Positions 43,952-58,600 of a DNA stretch of 64,000 nucleotides are shown here, one piece after another. Position numbers and translations under genes: made by a program. The DNA lies in NCBI GenBank assembly GCA_029216955.1, contig JANAVB010002199.1:13757417-13821416 (forward strand), given 5' to 3'. Under the pieces are notes generated by a model. The model worked only from the letters and a program-made list of their open reading frames with translations. It did not search any database and was not told the origin of the DNA. The DNA comes from Iris pallida. Taxonomy: Eukaryota; Streptophyta; Magnoliopsida; Asparagales; Iridaceae. The first letter of the stretch is position 1; each line of letters starts with the position of its first letter.

Positions 43952-44525
43952 CATAGTTATTAAGGCGCAAGTGGCACCATGAAGCAAAGGACCTTCAGTA
44001 CTGAAGCGCGACACGCAAGGGGAATAGGGTAAGCCTCATAAAGGCGAAGCGTACACTTATTCAAACTTATATAAATATTTCTATAAATCATGTAACAAAT
44101 ATTACTTATAAGCAAATGAATACTAACTTATTGATGATTTAGTGCTTTATATTGAAATATCACAGAGGATATTCAGGATTCAAGCACACTTATTCAAAGG
44201 ATGCCCGGGGCTATCTTTTAGTTTTTACACAATAATGTAACTAATCATGTTTTTAATATTTTAGTTGAACAAAATTGGCAATAACATACTAATACTCTAA
44301 TAGAGGTACCAAGAATCCAAATTAAAAAAGGAAAATTAAATTAGAACTTACCTTCACAGGGTCAGTAAAAATAACATATAAAAGTAGAATATGTATGAAG
44401 CGTCTCACATGAGCTTGAATCTTGCCAAGAGGCATGGCCATGAAGGGAGCCTCGTAACACCAACATTAAGGCATTAACGGATGAACCATGTGAGCCTTGC
44501 GCCTGAAGTGCGCTTTTAAACTATG
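43952..44525. mobile_element. MITE-like dispersed repeat, second copy
   Basis: Duplicate of 4378-4961 with a few substitutions and one short indel (near 44370). It arrived with the block duplication, not by transposition. Confidence 0.45.
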
Positions 44526-45245
44526 TTTCTATCTATTTTGTCTATTTGTGTTCAGTCATGATTGATGTGGGCAAGTACTTCTTTTGTTTGGTTTAGGATT
44601 TGTCTGTATCAGAGAAGTAGTTTCTTGATACCTGATTGAAAAGTTAATCTTGATGGCCAAGACTGTATTGCTATTTAAAAAAGTTTTTTCTTGGTGGCCA
44701 TGTCTCTATAGTTAGATAAGAAATGTACTCAAAACCTTTTGGATTTGGATGGAAGGTGTTTTTGCTTAATCTATTAGAGATGCATGAGGAATACAGAGGG
44801 GTAAGCCCAAAACCTAGCCATAATATTTCATCTTCCCTCTTCTATGTTTCTTCATACCTATGTTGCACCGATACAGATACAACACGACACAGGAAGAGAC
44901 AGGGGCACAGATATGGCACCTAGTTTGTTGTAACTAGGTATCCGGATTGTGTCCGATACGTGGTTAACACGAAAAGGCTCAAATTTTTAGAGTGCATGTG
45001 CTTCCTTGGTTGCTACCATATAACTGATTTCTCCCTTATTTGTTGCCACCGACACATCAAGCCTACCTTTTCTCCTTGTTGTAGAATCCATCCTGACGTG
45101 CTGCCTGCCCGCGGCAGCCACCAGACTGCCAACATCGTATCTAGGGTTTGTTGATGATTGTAGTTGTTAGTCTCGAAACAAGATCTATATGGAAGAACAA
45201 TCAGAGACAGACCTACAAACAAGTTTGCTCTCTGTTCTGAGTAAC

Positions 45246-47450
45246 TGTAATGAACCGCTCCGCCCTAGCGGAACGCCGATTCCAAACGGCGTGTGCAACG
45301 ACTCAAAATGAGCCGTCGACCCGAAGAGTTGCCTCGACCCGATGAAGTATCGATGCAAATCGATGCCAGACTTGCCTTGGCCCGTCAAGATGAATCCAGA
45401 CTTAGACTTCCAAAGGCGCGCTCGGAGTATCGCTCGGCCAATGCAAACATCGCTAAGGTGGGTGGCTCCGATGAACCCGTCTGTGCTTAGCCTAGACACA
45501 TAACAATGCGGACACATTCACGAGAATCGCTAGACGATAACATCTTGCATGCTAATAAATGACTCAACGCACCTAGCTAAGGGAATAATCCCATCTTGCA
45601 TGCTTGTTTAGAACATGGAAAAGAACTCGGCAAATATAGAAACGCTCGCACCGCGCTCTACGCTCGTGCTAAGGCACAAGCCCACGTTCATGTCCCTTAT
45701 ACGTTCAAACAATGAAACAATGAATGGTTTACAACAATGAAACGGAAAGACTATCAACATAGTCGCTCCGAGTAGAGTTTAGCAACATTGAAAGGCTATG
45801 GGACCGATGGGTCGCCAAGGCGACTCCCATACTGGGAGTTGCGTAATGCGTGAATGAATGGATCAACAAATGAACGAACGAATGAATGAATGAATACATG
45901 AATGAATCGATGAATCAAATGAACAAGTGAAAGAAAGAAAGAAAAGAAAGAATACGTGAAAGATAAGACATGGAAGACGCTATCGACAGGTATGACGGAC
46001 ACGTGCAACGGGGCTCGCTACCTGCGCTGTACGGACGCCAACCTGGTCGATAACGCATTATGGCTAAGGGTTAGCCTACGGCTCGGAGATAGCCGCTAAG
46101 TTAAAATGACAAGACAATACGAAATGGTCGTGGACAAACGACACGGGCGTTGGGGGGGAATACCGTGGCCGTTGTGTGGAAGGATTCTGCGGCACGGGCG
46201 TTGGGGGGGTAAACCGTGGCCGGCCTAGGCGGAATCAACGGCGCTTACGGGCTGCTTGGGTGCGGGCTTGGGCACCAAGAGACGTAAGTTGGAGGGTATA
46301 TTCAAGAGACTTAACGGGGTGTACCAGCCATCACCCTACGCTAAGTTGAGAATTGCCACAGGGGAATGTCCTAAATGGCTTGTAAAGCCAGCGACCCGTG
46401 CATGTAGATTAAGTGGACTATGCTGGTGGCAATCCACGTGCAAGTTCTTGCATTGAAATCAAAGTAGTCTAAGTTAAATGAACAAGTGTCTCCTGAACAT
46501 GCCCGAAATATAACACTCCTGAACATGCTTGTAAAGTAACATCCTGAACATGAACGTGCTCGAAATGTAACATGCCTGAATATGCTTGAAATATACCACC
46601 CCGAACATGCTTGAAATGTGCCTCTTGAACATGCTCGAAACGTAACACTAGAACATGCCCACGACGTGCTAGAACCCGAGACATGGTCACGACCGTAACA
46701 TTGAATGTTTACATAAATCACGTCATGTTACTTCATGTTAATGTTGACTAACTTGGTTTACCTTGGACAAGGAAGGCCGGACGGTAAGTATGGGTAAGTC
46801 GTGCATGCATTTTCCATGCGACACTTGAAATCAGCAACACGAGATAGGTCATGATATGTGCCATGAAACTGATCCTAAGGCAAGATTAGAAAGACAATGA
46901 ATGATAGCGGTGCACAAAAGTAAATACAACGTGTTTGGTAATGATAGCATTGTGGGCGAGCTAGCCTCCCCACCAGTGCATAACAATGTGCTGATAACCC
47001 CACAGTATGCTTGCAGGATAGCAGGAGACGCCGGCGGGTGCGGAGCTTCCATCGAACGTGTCAAGGCGCGGAGCCAACTCTGGGGCCTTGGAACGTTGCA
47101 AGAAGCTGAAGCACCCTATACAGGACATAATGTATCGGAACATCGCCATGTATCATTCTATGTTGTAAGCCACTTGGCACGCCTTTTATGTTTCAGAGAG
47201 AGAGCTTGAGCGATTTGTAATATCGGCCTAGCGCCGCTTGTAAACTTCTTGAAATTCAATAAAGAGATTTGGATTCGCTTCTACTTGTGTTCATTTTTAC
47301 TTCCGCTGCAAATGGGGACACTCTGTGCGACTCTGTGGCCTAGACTCAAATCGGCCGTTTCTGGACTTGGCCTTGCACGGGCGCAATCTAGGCCCGTGCG
47401 GCATCACGCCTTAGCGAGGACGATCGCTCCTACGGGATCGGGGCGTGACA
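45246..47450 (+). repeat. 5' LTR of element D
   Basis: TGTAATGAACC to GGGGCGTGACA. Contains an ATGAATGA-type tetranucleotide tract (about 45845-45960), two tandem CACGGGCGTTGGGGGG units (46141-46225), and repeated TGAACATGCTTGAAATGTAAC-like units of 25-30 bp (46485-46650). AATAAA at 47258-47263 is a candidate polyadenylation signal. Confidence 0.88.
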
Positions 47451-50400
47451 GATTGGTATCAGAGCACGACTTTACGTCCTTGGACTTCATGTCGATTTCT
47501 CAGTTTTGAAAGCTCGTCGTTGGAAAAGGAAGTGTACGCTCTCTCTCATTGTGCCTTGGGATGTTCCATACAATAAGTCTAATATTTTCAAAAGCTCGTA
47601 CAAGTACTCGGTTGAACGGGTCGATAGGCAAAGGCCTTTGTGCCGAACGATGTTAAACATGACTCGATAGAGAACACGTGCAAAGTTAACATGTCTCGTG
47701 CGTGCCAAACTAGTCCTGCGTTGACCCTGGCAACTGAGCATGCAAACATGAATATAGTCCGCACGGGATGGTTATGCGGCACAACTTAGTCCGCGTGTCG
47801 TGCACCTCGACTTTTTGGTGCAATCGAGTTGCGAGCGATATCAAGTACCGCTTGGTCGGGAACGAAACTACACTTAGAGTGTCTATCGATAGGAACGCTA
47901 TTGAGTTAACGCTTAGGCGTGCACGAAAGATTAGCTTGGATTTTGAGGATTAGCCTGAACGACTTAGTACGTCGAGGCGACACGAGCGATTACGCTAGAG
48001 ATTCGTCGAACGAATCTGAAGGACATCTTAGCGCATGACGCGAACGTGATTGAGGATTAGACCGTATGGCTTGAACCCGAGTGGTGTATGTGATAGATTC
48101 GAATAAGAATAAGAATGAGTGTCGACGACTAGTCGAGTGGCTCGAATCCGAGTGGTGTATGGATGTTCTTGGAAAAATCATTCGAGCGAAACTTGAGGAT
48201 TACGAAACACAACGAGTACGTCGACGAGGCGATGCGATCGCGCAAAGCCTTAGAACGTGTCACGCTTAGTTGGCCGTGACTTTAAAAAGTCCCGAACGAG
48301 ATGTCGCTGGACAACTTGTGAATGGGTAACGCATGTTAGAAAACGACTCGGAACGACGAATGGAAATAAATGGTCTTGATCGAGGAAACTTAGAGCATCG
48401 CACGTACGATTTCGGATTGATACAAATGAAATGTGACTTGAATCTTGAACAACGATCTTGAAACGAGCTCGAGGAATAGCAGATGAACTTGATCTTGAAT
48501 ATTAAATGAAATGGTGGAATATCCAACTCGGACAACGGCATCGTCGCATGACTCGAAATTGGTTGCAAATGAAGATCGTCAGGTTACGCATATCGTCGAT
48601 GGTATTGAGGCGTATCAAAGATCGATATGCGATAACTCGGGGGTACTCTGACTCGGCGAATGACGATCGTGCAAATGTCATTGTTCCGTTGGATGCTATA
48701 CTCGGAATATTAAAATGTGTCGAGGAAAATATAGACGTGGCTCGAGGATTTTCTGGTTGAATGAAGGACGGTCGGACTGTCGAATAGAGATCGCAGCTTG
48801 GATGAAAATGAAGTGTTTGGATTTCTTCGACGAAAACCCCAACATCGACATTCTTGTCTTATGCGAGTGCAACTCCAGCCTCGCACATGCGTCGCACCGA
48901 TTAGGGCGATCACTCCGCGTGAGCGCTGGTATGGTGATTCATACAGCAGGGGTGATCGAACTTGCACGGCGTGACAATTTGATTGTTTCGACTTGTGGTT
49001 TGACGCGAAGGTGACTTGAGAACAATTTGGTGTGCTTGTCGGTTGAATTTGAGGATTGAGTAGGTCCAATCCGCGTATCGAGAACAAGTTAGTCTAAACT
49101 CAAACAAGAGTTCGCCCCGATGAGAATGATTATTCCGCGGGAGCGTTGCATGGTGATTTATGAACCACCGTGGATAATCGGACTCGCATGAGATTGGGGC
49201 GCAACGTCGAGCTAGACGACCTCGTGATCGAATACACGTATTGGTTAGAATTGGTAAACTGAATGGATTCGAATTCGTTGCGCTGCGCAACGAATGTCTT
49301 GATGCGAAATAGGCGATCATGCTCGATGTTTAGAAATCAGAGTGACGCGAGCTTGGGTAGAAAATCCCGTACTATCGACTTTGGTTTGACCCTAGGATTG
49401 GGGTCAGTGTTGGCATTATTGTTGGGGAACTATGATTCCAATCCTGACATTGACTTAGCCTCGCAAAGATTGGCCTAGCGGTTAGGCGAAACGCCCCTGT
49501 TGTAAGAGTTATCAATCGAAGTGTTGATCTTGAGGATTGGTATGAATGGATAGTATGAATCGCGAATGTAGGAAACCCTGCTCACGAGACTCGGCTGACA
49601 TGCATATATTTCAGGGACGCTTGAGTATGTGCACGATGCGACTCGAGTGAGAATGACAAATTTCTAGATCATGCGGCTTGGCTGAATGCATGTATTTTGG
49701 GGACGCTTGGAATGCATGCACGATCCAGCCAAGTGATACATCGAGTTCAAGCAAGACTTGAGGAATGGGAGAGTGTCGAAGATCTCGAAATTTGCGTTAA
49801 GTAAAGGATCGATACTAGTACGAACGTGGCTCGGAATCAAAGAAACGTGTAAGCGAAGTGTGCGTGAACGACAACGAAATTGGCCCTAAACAAGTAAATG
49901 ATATGGAATCGATATCGTGCAAATAAAAGTTGGTACAACGAATTGAACCGTTGATAGGAAGTTATGCTCGATGATAGTGCAATACGTAGTCTTGAATTGG
50001 ACGAGAATTTCTTAGACTTGGTCGACCCCGCTAAGAAGAAATCATACTGATTTCATGGACGAGAACGCTTGAGAAGCGAATCGAGTCATCTCGATGACCG
50101 AGATGAACGAAAGTGAATTTGCCTTAGCCTACGACCCTCGCATTTGACGAATTACAACGTGCCCCATACGGCCATTCCAGTCTCATGACACGACGAAATA
50201 GAAACCAATACGAAGAATGCTTGAATTGAATAAGTAACAACAAGTCTAAAATGAACGAGAAGTAATTCGATAAAATCGACCAAACGTATGCGACACGGAA
50301 CTTAGAAAGAAACCGAGTACGGTTCGATGCCATCGAACGATAAAGCCATTCGATAGGAAATTACCTAAGATGTGTACACGATCCGAGTTAAGGAACGGTA

Positions 50401-50456
50401 GGATGACCTGCACTCAAGAAGTCTCGAGGACGAGACTTATTTTGAGTGGTGTATTA
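47451..50456 (+). other. Internal region of element D: PBS, then no recognisable coding sequence
   Basis: After the Met-type PBS (TGGTATCAGAGC, from 47454) there are 3.0 kb of CpG-rich, TCGA/ACGA-rich sequence with only short ORFs (longest about 136 codons). I see none of the gag, RT or integrase motifs. A local duplication is visible near 48070-48160 (two variants of GA(A/C)(C/T)CGAGTGGTGTATG). Before the 3' LTR a CTCGAGGACGAGACTT sequence echoes the GAGGACGAAATTT found before chromovirus 3' LTRs. Confidence 0.8.
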
Positions 50457-52663
50457 TGTAACGACTCGCTCCGCCCTAGCGGAACGCCGATTCCAAACGG
50501 CGTGTGCAACGACTCAAAACGAGCCGTCGACCCGAAGAGTTGCCTCGACCCGATGAAGTATCGATGCAAATCGATGCCAGACTTGCCTTGGCCCGTCAAG
50601 ATGAATCCAGACTTAGACTTCCAAAGGCGCGCTCGGAGTATCGCTCGGCCAATACAAACATCGCTAAGGTGGGTGGCTCCGATGAACCCGTCTGTGCTTA
50701 GCCTAGACACATAACAATGCGGACACATTCACGAGAATCGCTAGGCGATAACATCTTGCATGCTAATAAATGACTCAACGCACCTAGCTAAGGGAATAAT
50801 CCCATCTTGCATGCTTGTTTAGAACATGGAAAAGAACTCGGCAAATATAGAAACGCTCGCACCGCGCTCTACGCTCGTGCTAAGGCACAAGCCCACGTTC
50901 ATGTCCCTTATACGTTCAAACAATGAAACAATGAATGGTTTACAACAATGAAACAGAAAGACTATCAACATAGTCGCTCCGAGTAGAGTTTAGCAACATT
51001 GAAAGGCTATGGGACCGATGGGTCGCCAAGGCGACTCCCATACTGGGAGTTGCGTAATGCGTGAATGAATGGATCAACAAATGAACGAACGAATGAATGA
51101 ATGAATACATGAATGAATCGATGAATCAAATGAACAAGTGAAAGAAAGAAAGAAAAGAAAGAATACGTGAAAGATAAGACATTGAAGACGCTATCGACAG
51201 GTATGACGGACACGTGCAACGGGGCTCGCTACCCGCGCTGTACGGACGCCAACCTGGTCGATAACGCATTATGGCTAAGGGTTAGCCTACGGCTCGGAGA
51301 TAGCCGCTAAGTTAAAATGACAAGACAATACGAAATGGTCGTGGACAAACGGCACGGGCGTTGGAGGGGAATACCGTGGCCGTCGTGTGGAAGGATTCTG
51401 CGGCACGGGCGTTGGGGGGGGGTAAACCGTGGCCGGCCTAGGCGGAATCAACGGCGCTTACGGGCTGCTTGGGTGCGGGCTTGGGCACCAAGAGACGTAA
51501 GTTGGAGGGTATATTCAAGAGACTTAACGGGGTGTACCAGCCATCACCCTACGCTAAGTTGAGAATTGCCACAGGGGAATGTCCTAAATGGCTTGTAAAG
51601 CCAGCGACCCGTGCATGTAGATTAAGTGGACTATGCTGGTGGCAATCCACGTACAAGTTCTTGCATTGAAATCAAAGTAGTCTAAGTTAAATGAACAAGT
51701 GTCTCCTGAACATGCCCGAAATATAACACTCCTGAACATGCTTGTAAAGTAACATCCTGAACATGAACGTGCTCGAAATGTAACATGCCTGAACATGCTT
51801 GAAATATACCACCCCGAACATGCTTGAAATGTGCCTCTTGAACATGCTCGAAACGTAACACTAGAACATGCCCACGACGTGCTAGAACCCGAGACATGGT
51901 CACGACCGTAACATTGAATGTTTACATAAATCACGTCATGTTACTTCATGTTAATGTTGACTAACTTGGTTTACCTTGGACAGGGAAGGCCGGACGGTAA
52001 GTATGGGTAAGTCGTGCATGCATTTTCCATGCGACACTTGAAATCAGCAACACGAGATAGGTCATGATATGTGCCATGAAACTGATCCTAAGGCAAGATT
52101 AGAAAGACAATGAATGATAGCGGTGCACAAAAGTAAATACAACGTGTTTGGTAATGGTAGCATTGTGGGCGAGCTAGCCTCCCCACCAGTGCATAACAAT
52201 GTGCTGATAACCCCACAGTATGCTTGCAGGATAGCAGGAGACGCCGGCGGGTGCGGAGCTTCCATCGAACGTGTCAAGGAGCGGAGCCAACTCTGGGGCC
52301 TTGGAACGTTGCAAGAAGCTGAAGCACCCTATACAGGACATAATGTATCGGAACATCGCCATGTATCATTCCATGTTGTAAGCCACTTGGCACGCCTTTT
52401 ATGTTTCAGAGAGAGAGCTTGAGCGATTTGTAATATCGGCCTAGCGCCGCTTGTAAACTTCTTGAAATTCAATAAAGAGATTTGGATTCGCTTCTACTTG
52501 TGTTCATTTTTACTTCCGCTGCAAATGGGGATACTCTGTGCGACTCTGTGGCCTAAACTCAAATCGGCCGTTTCTGGACTTGGCCTTGCACGGGCGCAAT
52601 CTAGGCCCGTGCGGCATCACGCCTTAGCGAGGACGATCGCTCCTACGGGATTGGGGCGTGACA
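50457..52663 (+). repeat. 3' LTR of element D
   Basis: TGTAACGACTC to GGGGCGTGACA, followed by GTAAC. Colinear with the 5' LTR. The G-run near 51412-51421 is longer, and several differences are C/T or G/A. Confidence 0.88.
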
Positions 52664-52778
52664 GTAACGATCAGAGACATAGACTTCCTGCAAACTAGTT
52701 TGCTCTCTGTTCTGAGTTATAGGACTTCGGAGATATATGTGCAAACAAGCTTGCACAAAAGAACCTCAAGCCAACTGG

Positions 52779-55670
52779 TGTAAGCCCCCTAAATTTTAGG
52801 GCTCTTTTAAAAAAATGAATTATTTTCCATAAATAATTTTATTTGATCATTAAATGTACCTTTCCGTTACTTTGATTTTTGGAGCGCCAGGGATGTCAAT
52901 CTCTCGGAACTTCCTTCATGAGTTTTGTAGTAGGCAAGATTATCTTCATTATGATATATCATGTCCCACTCAGACTTGTCCCCTTACATTCTATTTACCT
53001 CGCACAACTTTTTCGTCAATTTAGGCCATTGGACCATCTCCCGTAAACTTGACCTAACTTCCAATGTTATTTTGGGGCTCAACATCGATCCAACCTAATC
53101 GACCCAATATATGGCTTTGACCTATTTTGAAACTACTGCACACATGCCAAGGGTGTGCCACTCAATTGAGTTCCCTTGTGCAATTTATTTTTAAATGACA
53201 CACGAGACCCAGTTAATAAACTCTTGGAGTATATTTCGGTTCGATAAACCCTACTGTCTCCAAACTAGGTCGACGAGCCTTGGTAAAGTCTATGTAGGTT
53301 GCCATGACCAAGTGGAGTCATTCTAAATTTACTTTTGGATGTTATTAAGCGAAATAGGTTAAATCCAATTTTGTTTATATATTTATTATATTTATAGTAG
53401 CATAATACCATATATATATTGCCTTAGTCATGGTTAAGTTGAGATGTATATCGACTAGGAATTGTGGCGCAGATAGTGTAGTCGTGGGCCTTGACTAGTG
53501 TGTTAGCCATGCTAAGGAAAGCCTAACCATAGCAGTGTCCCAACTAGAAAAACTAGTCAAAGTTGTGACTTGACCCCTATAGATGATTTAATTAGTCAAT
53601 TAGTAAGACTTTTGACTTTTTAGGAGATCCGGTTGCGCTAACTAGCCCAGACGTGACCCGAGCCAAATCCAAACCCATGTAGACAGACATTACGTCCAAA
53701 AACGTCCATGTAGACGTATATTTTATATACGTTTTGTAAGTTATTTTAAATTGTCCAAATCATTCTTTACCATAGCAATTATTATCGATCTTCCTATGGG
53801 CTAACCTAGATGTATATGCAAGTATAAATACACCCTTGATGTACTAACATCAACCGTTTATAGGTATATTAGTTTTATGGGTCCTAGCCCATACTATTAG
53901 TCTATCCCTTAAACAAAACACACCTAGTAGGTTCCATCCTTACAGGAAAACCAAACCATACTATGTGATGAACTTCCCTAACCAAGACGTCCAAGGCCTC
54001 TCTCTACTTGCACAGACCCGGTCTCTCATCCTCCATATATAACAAACAACTCCTTCATGAATAACCTAGCCGCACACATGGTTTTCCTCCATGCTGCTTC
54101 TTCTCCTCCTCTTCATCATTCCAAGGCCTAAAAGAAAAAAAATACCTAACCCTAATTCTCTTCTCCTTCCTCCTTCTTAATGGCCGAAGCCATTACTGCT
54201 CCTGCTGCTGCTGCTGTGGGTGCTCTCAGCTGCACCCTGGCTGGCCGCCGCCGCCGTCGCCACTTACCACCCCGCGCACCACCGTCCGACACCCCCTGAC
54301 CGCCTCGCGAACCACCCTGCGTAACACCACCATGGCAGCGCGCGCCCACGCGTGCAGCACTGATACAGCGCAGTCGCTGTGTTGTCCGACTCCGGTGGTC
54401 TAGGCGTGGTCATGCCCTGCCACCGTGCACCGGCGACCTCCACGCGCCACCGGCGACCACCAGCGCCCCACCCTAGCACGTCCCTGCTCTCTCCGGTGAT
54501 CGCAGGAAGTCGATTTCGACTTCAGAGTCGAAATTTCGTCGGGGACGTCAAAAATCGGATTTCGAGGCAGCGACTTCGTGCACGTTTGTCGAGAAATCAG
54601 ATCGTTGGATCGTCGAACTCTCTTCTCCGTTGCAATCTCGGTATATACTCCTTCGCTCACCTAAAATTTCAACCGTTAATTGGATCGTTTGATAGATCAA
54701 AACTGGCCACCAAGTGGACCGCTTAAATTGTATTATTTTTGGACAGTTTTATGGAGCCAACTTCGCGGATTTGTTTCTCTCGTCGAAGCTCCGGTCGACG
54801 AACCACCAACTCCGCAGCACAGCCGGTATAACCACATTCGTGCCATAAAAATTCCAGCTTCATAGGATGGCGTTTGGTTGGTTGAAATCAATGTCAAAGT
54901 TGGCCTCTCAAAACTGTAATTTTCAACTTGCAAAATTCTAATTTTGGACTCGGAACTTCGAATTCCAATTCCTACGCCACTAGTGGACTCGTGGCGTCGT
55001 TCTGGCAAAAATTGATATATAATTTACTGAGTTTGGAGCAAAGTGGCCCCGACACGCATTTTGGTGCAAATTGGATCCCTTTGTCCGAGTCAATGGGTCA
55101 TTTTGAGATCGACCCATCTGAATCCAATTCTGGATATACTGTTGGGTTCGTATCGTCATTCTGAACTCGTTGACATATAATTTGCTAGATTTAGATAACT
55201 TTGGCTCAGCACGTATTTCCGTGCAAACCAGGTCCCAAGGTCCAGGTCAACGGATCATTTTGAGACCGACTCATCGGAATCCAATTTCGGATATAGTGTT
55301 GGGTCCGTATCCTCATTCTGGACTCGTGGACATATAATTTGCTAGGTTTAGATGACTTGCATCCTGGCACGTTTTTCGGTACAAAGCGGATCCAATGGCG
55401 TACAATATTTTGGTCCAAAATTACCATTTTGCCCATGTATCCACATTAGACTTATGGATAGACTATTCCAGCTAATTTGACCATTCTGGACACGTTGGTG
55501 ATGTTTGTTTCATCATCCGACGACGTCTGTAGATTTTTCTTTATGTATCACCCTTAATTATAATTAATTCTTATTATGTTCGTATTTCGGAATCCGCACG
55601 TCAAAACTGAGATCAGTCGATTCGAGTGATCTCGCATCGCTGAAATTGACTTAGTTGACCATGTGGATCA
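52779..55670 (+). mobile_element. Second copy of the LTR-like segment
   Basis: Duplicate of 5792-8676, with a 5-bp insertion near 53123 and scattered substitutions. Again ends at CCACG before the chromovirus LTR (55676), so its second half is not visible. Confidence 0.35.
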
Positions 55671-55675
55671 CCACG

Positions 55676-58600
55676 TGTCACGCCCCAGAACCAGAATACT
55701 GGAGAGCGGGGGAATGACTCAGCCAGCTACGTATTACGGGTAGATGAATACCGTATAATACGATCAATGCTGTCTAAAAGACAAGGGGGTGCATACTATA
55801 TGAAAGTCTCGCTATGGTCACTTCACATCTATTGTCTCAATCATTCAAACAAGAAACAGAAATAGAGAACATGTAAGATAAAGCAGTAAGGCATCCCAAA
55901 CGCTCGGTCAAAATGTTCTTGATATCTGACTTTACAAAATATAGCCAGATGATGTAGCAAAGTATACACAATTGTTATCAGCTGCAGTCTGACTTAATTA
56001 CAATTATGCAAAAGTAAGTGCAAGACAATCCGACTAACATGTCGGTGCCAAACGGCAAAGTATAAAGTAAATAACAAAACGAGCGGGGAGGTAAGGAACC
56101 CACTCGAGTCCTCCTGCGATCATCCCTCTAGTATTGACCATCTTGGAGGTAGAGGTAAGCTGAGTCCTCGGGAACCGGCTCTAAATCTGGCCATGCAAAA
56201 CCGGAGAGGTTAGACCTCTAATAGCAAGTACCGCAAGGAAGCACGATATGAGACATTAAACCAGTAATTAAAAGAATATAATAATAGATCTCTGCTTGCT
56301 ACTGGGATTCACATAACATCACGACACTTCGAACCAACCTCCCAACCAAACAAGGACAGAAGTTGGACCGTCATGTCCTGATGCTCTGATCATCTCAGTT
56401 AGGTAACAGAGTAGGTACAATACACAAACAAATCAACTTAAACAGCCATCCTACTCCTACGGCTTACTACTGTGAGTCCCAAGTTATCCTGAAATTTTGC
56501 AATAAAGATTTCTCAGTTCTTACTATGGACAAGCAAGGCTAGTCGATCCAATCAATCAATTGCGCCAATCATGAATTAGACGAGTCCCAGCAGGACGCCC
56601 GTCATCAATATACAATATATAATAAATAGTATAACCAGATACCGCTCCATGCCCGTGTGGCAGGTTTGCAGTATCTGTGGGGACCAGCCGGCCTGTCGGG
56701 CACTACTAGTCCCAAGAGGGCTGCCATGTAAGAACTCGGGAATCCATTCTCTCCATGCAATCATTATTTTTATTTAACTTAATAGTCTCTACGTTGAGTG
56801 AAATCCCATGCCGTGGATCATGGTCATTCGGAATGAGTACTTTCGTACGGGGTACGATATGCACAACTCTACAACGATGCCCGTGCGGTTAGGTTGTAGG
56901 TCTTACATAGCGTAATGCAACAATCCAAACTAACCACGGAACAATCATGCCTTGACCATAAAGTACACATGCTTCTTTTATAGTAAAATAAATAAATAAA
57001 TGAATTGAAGCCTGCATATGTGCCTGTATGTCAATATTCAGGATTGGCCAATCGATTTCAAATATGAACGTGTCTTATTCTATTTAATTCAATAAGACGA
57101 CTAGCCAGTCTCTTAGTTCCATCTAGGAACGCATGATCAATAATTAATCAAGATAACAATCAATGTTAATTAATGCCAAATTCGGGAAATAAATATTGGG
57201 AAATAAATAATGATTGGGAAATAAATAATCTCATGAGCCGTGGAAAATGAATGGGAAATAAATAATCTCATGCGCTGTGGGAAATGATTGGAAAATAAAT
57301 AATCTCATGCGCTGTGGGAAATGATTGGGGAATAAATAAATCTCATGCGCTGTGGGGAATGTTTGGGAAATAAAGAATCTCATGCGCCTGAGGAATGATT
57401 GGGAAATAAATAATATCATGCACTGTAGGAAAGGTTGGGAAATAAATAATATCATGCGCTGTGGGAAAGGTTGGGAAATAAATAATATCATGCGCCTGAG
57501 GGAAATGATTGGGAAATAAATAATATCATGCGCCTGAGGGAAATGATTGGGAAATAAATAATATCATGCGCTGAGGAATAAGATTGGGAAATAAATAATC
57601 TCATGCGCCTGAGGAATGATATTCTTATGCGGCTGTGAGATGAGATTGGAAAATAAATAATCCATGCGCCTGAGGAATGAGATTGGGAAATAAATAAACT
57701 CATGCGCTGTGGGAATGCGGCTGTGAGATGAGATTGGGAAATAAATAATCCATACGCCTGAGGAATGAGATTGGGAAATAAATAAACTCATGCGCTGTGG
57801 GAATGCGGCTGTGAGATGAGATTGGGAAATAAATAATCCATGCGCTCGAGGAATGAGATTGGGAAATAAATAAACTCATGAGCTGTGGGAATGTGGCTGT
57901 GAGATGAGATTGGGAAATAAATAATCCATGCGCTGAGGAATGAGATTGGGAAATAAATAATCTCATGCGCCTGAGGAATGAGATTGGGAAATAAATAATC
58001 TCATGCGCCTGAGGAATGAGGTTGAAAAATAAATAATCCATGCGCCTGAGGAATGAGATTGGAAAATAAATAATCTCATGCGCCTGAGGAGTAAGATTGG
58101 GAAATAAATAATCTCATGCGCCTGAGGAATGAGATTCTTATGCGGCTGTGTGCGGCTGGGACTGTTCTTCTTCTCCGAATTTCTGAGAACAGAACCATGG
58201 AAGAGAACCATGGAAGCCATTGCTTCCAAGCTCCATAAATCCTTCATCCCAAGCCCAAATATGGACTTCCATAGGTCAAAATTGGGTAGAACGAAATTCT
58301 CTACAACATGGAACCATCAAAACTTGAAGATAACAAAGTTTACTAGATCAAAACCTAAGAAATCCGAAAATGTAACAAACTTAGATCTACAACAAATCAG
58401 CCATGGAAATTGAAAATGCTAAGTACTAAAGAGGCTTAGAATCAAGTAAGGAGGATGATGGAACAATAATAATGGGGATCCATCAAGAAGCAAGTTGGCA
58501 CTTGCCTTGCTCTCCTAGGTTGGTGGGAGAGTTATGAGGAAGAAGAAAATAAATGAGAAGAAGTAATGAAGAGAGAGAAAGGGTTTGGGGCTTTTAAATG

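Larger units (their letters stand above)
45246..52663 (+). mobile_element. Non-autonomous LTR retrotransposon D (LARD-like)
   Basis: 7418 bp with perfect target-site duplications GTAAC (45241-45245 and 52664-52668); the empty site is at 5677-5681. LTRs are 2205 bp (45246-47450) and 2207 bp (50457-52663). They end GGGGCGTGACA like the chromovirus LTRs, and I count about 20 differences between them. A perfect initiator-Met-type primer site TGGTATCAGAGC starts at 47454. The 3.0-kb internal region has no gag or pol, so it must borrow proteins from another element, probably a Tekay-type chromovirus. Confidence 0.88.
42815..55675. repeat. Second copy of the duplicated host block (with element D inserted)
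   Basis: Corresponds to 3241-8681. It contains the end of the solo LTR (to 43252) with the same GGAAT flank (43253-43257), the MITE-like element at 43952-44525, host DNA to 45245, element D, host DNA from 52669, the LTR-like TGTAAGCCCCC start at 52779 and the about 157-bp repeats at 54990-55405. I see no gene in it. A nearly perfect match over more than 5 kb indicates a recent duplication. Confidence 0.9.

Noticed and set aside
45293..45490. 65-codon ORF in the element D LTRs (also 50504-50701)
   Set aside because: Short, lies at the LTR 5' end, no homology recognised; conservation between LTRs is due to recent insertion.
48506..49320. Short ORFs in the element D internal region as gag remnants
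   Set aside because: No capsid, zinc-knuckle, protease or RT motif in any frame.
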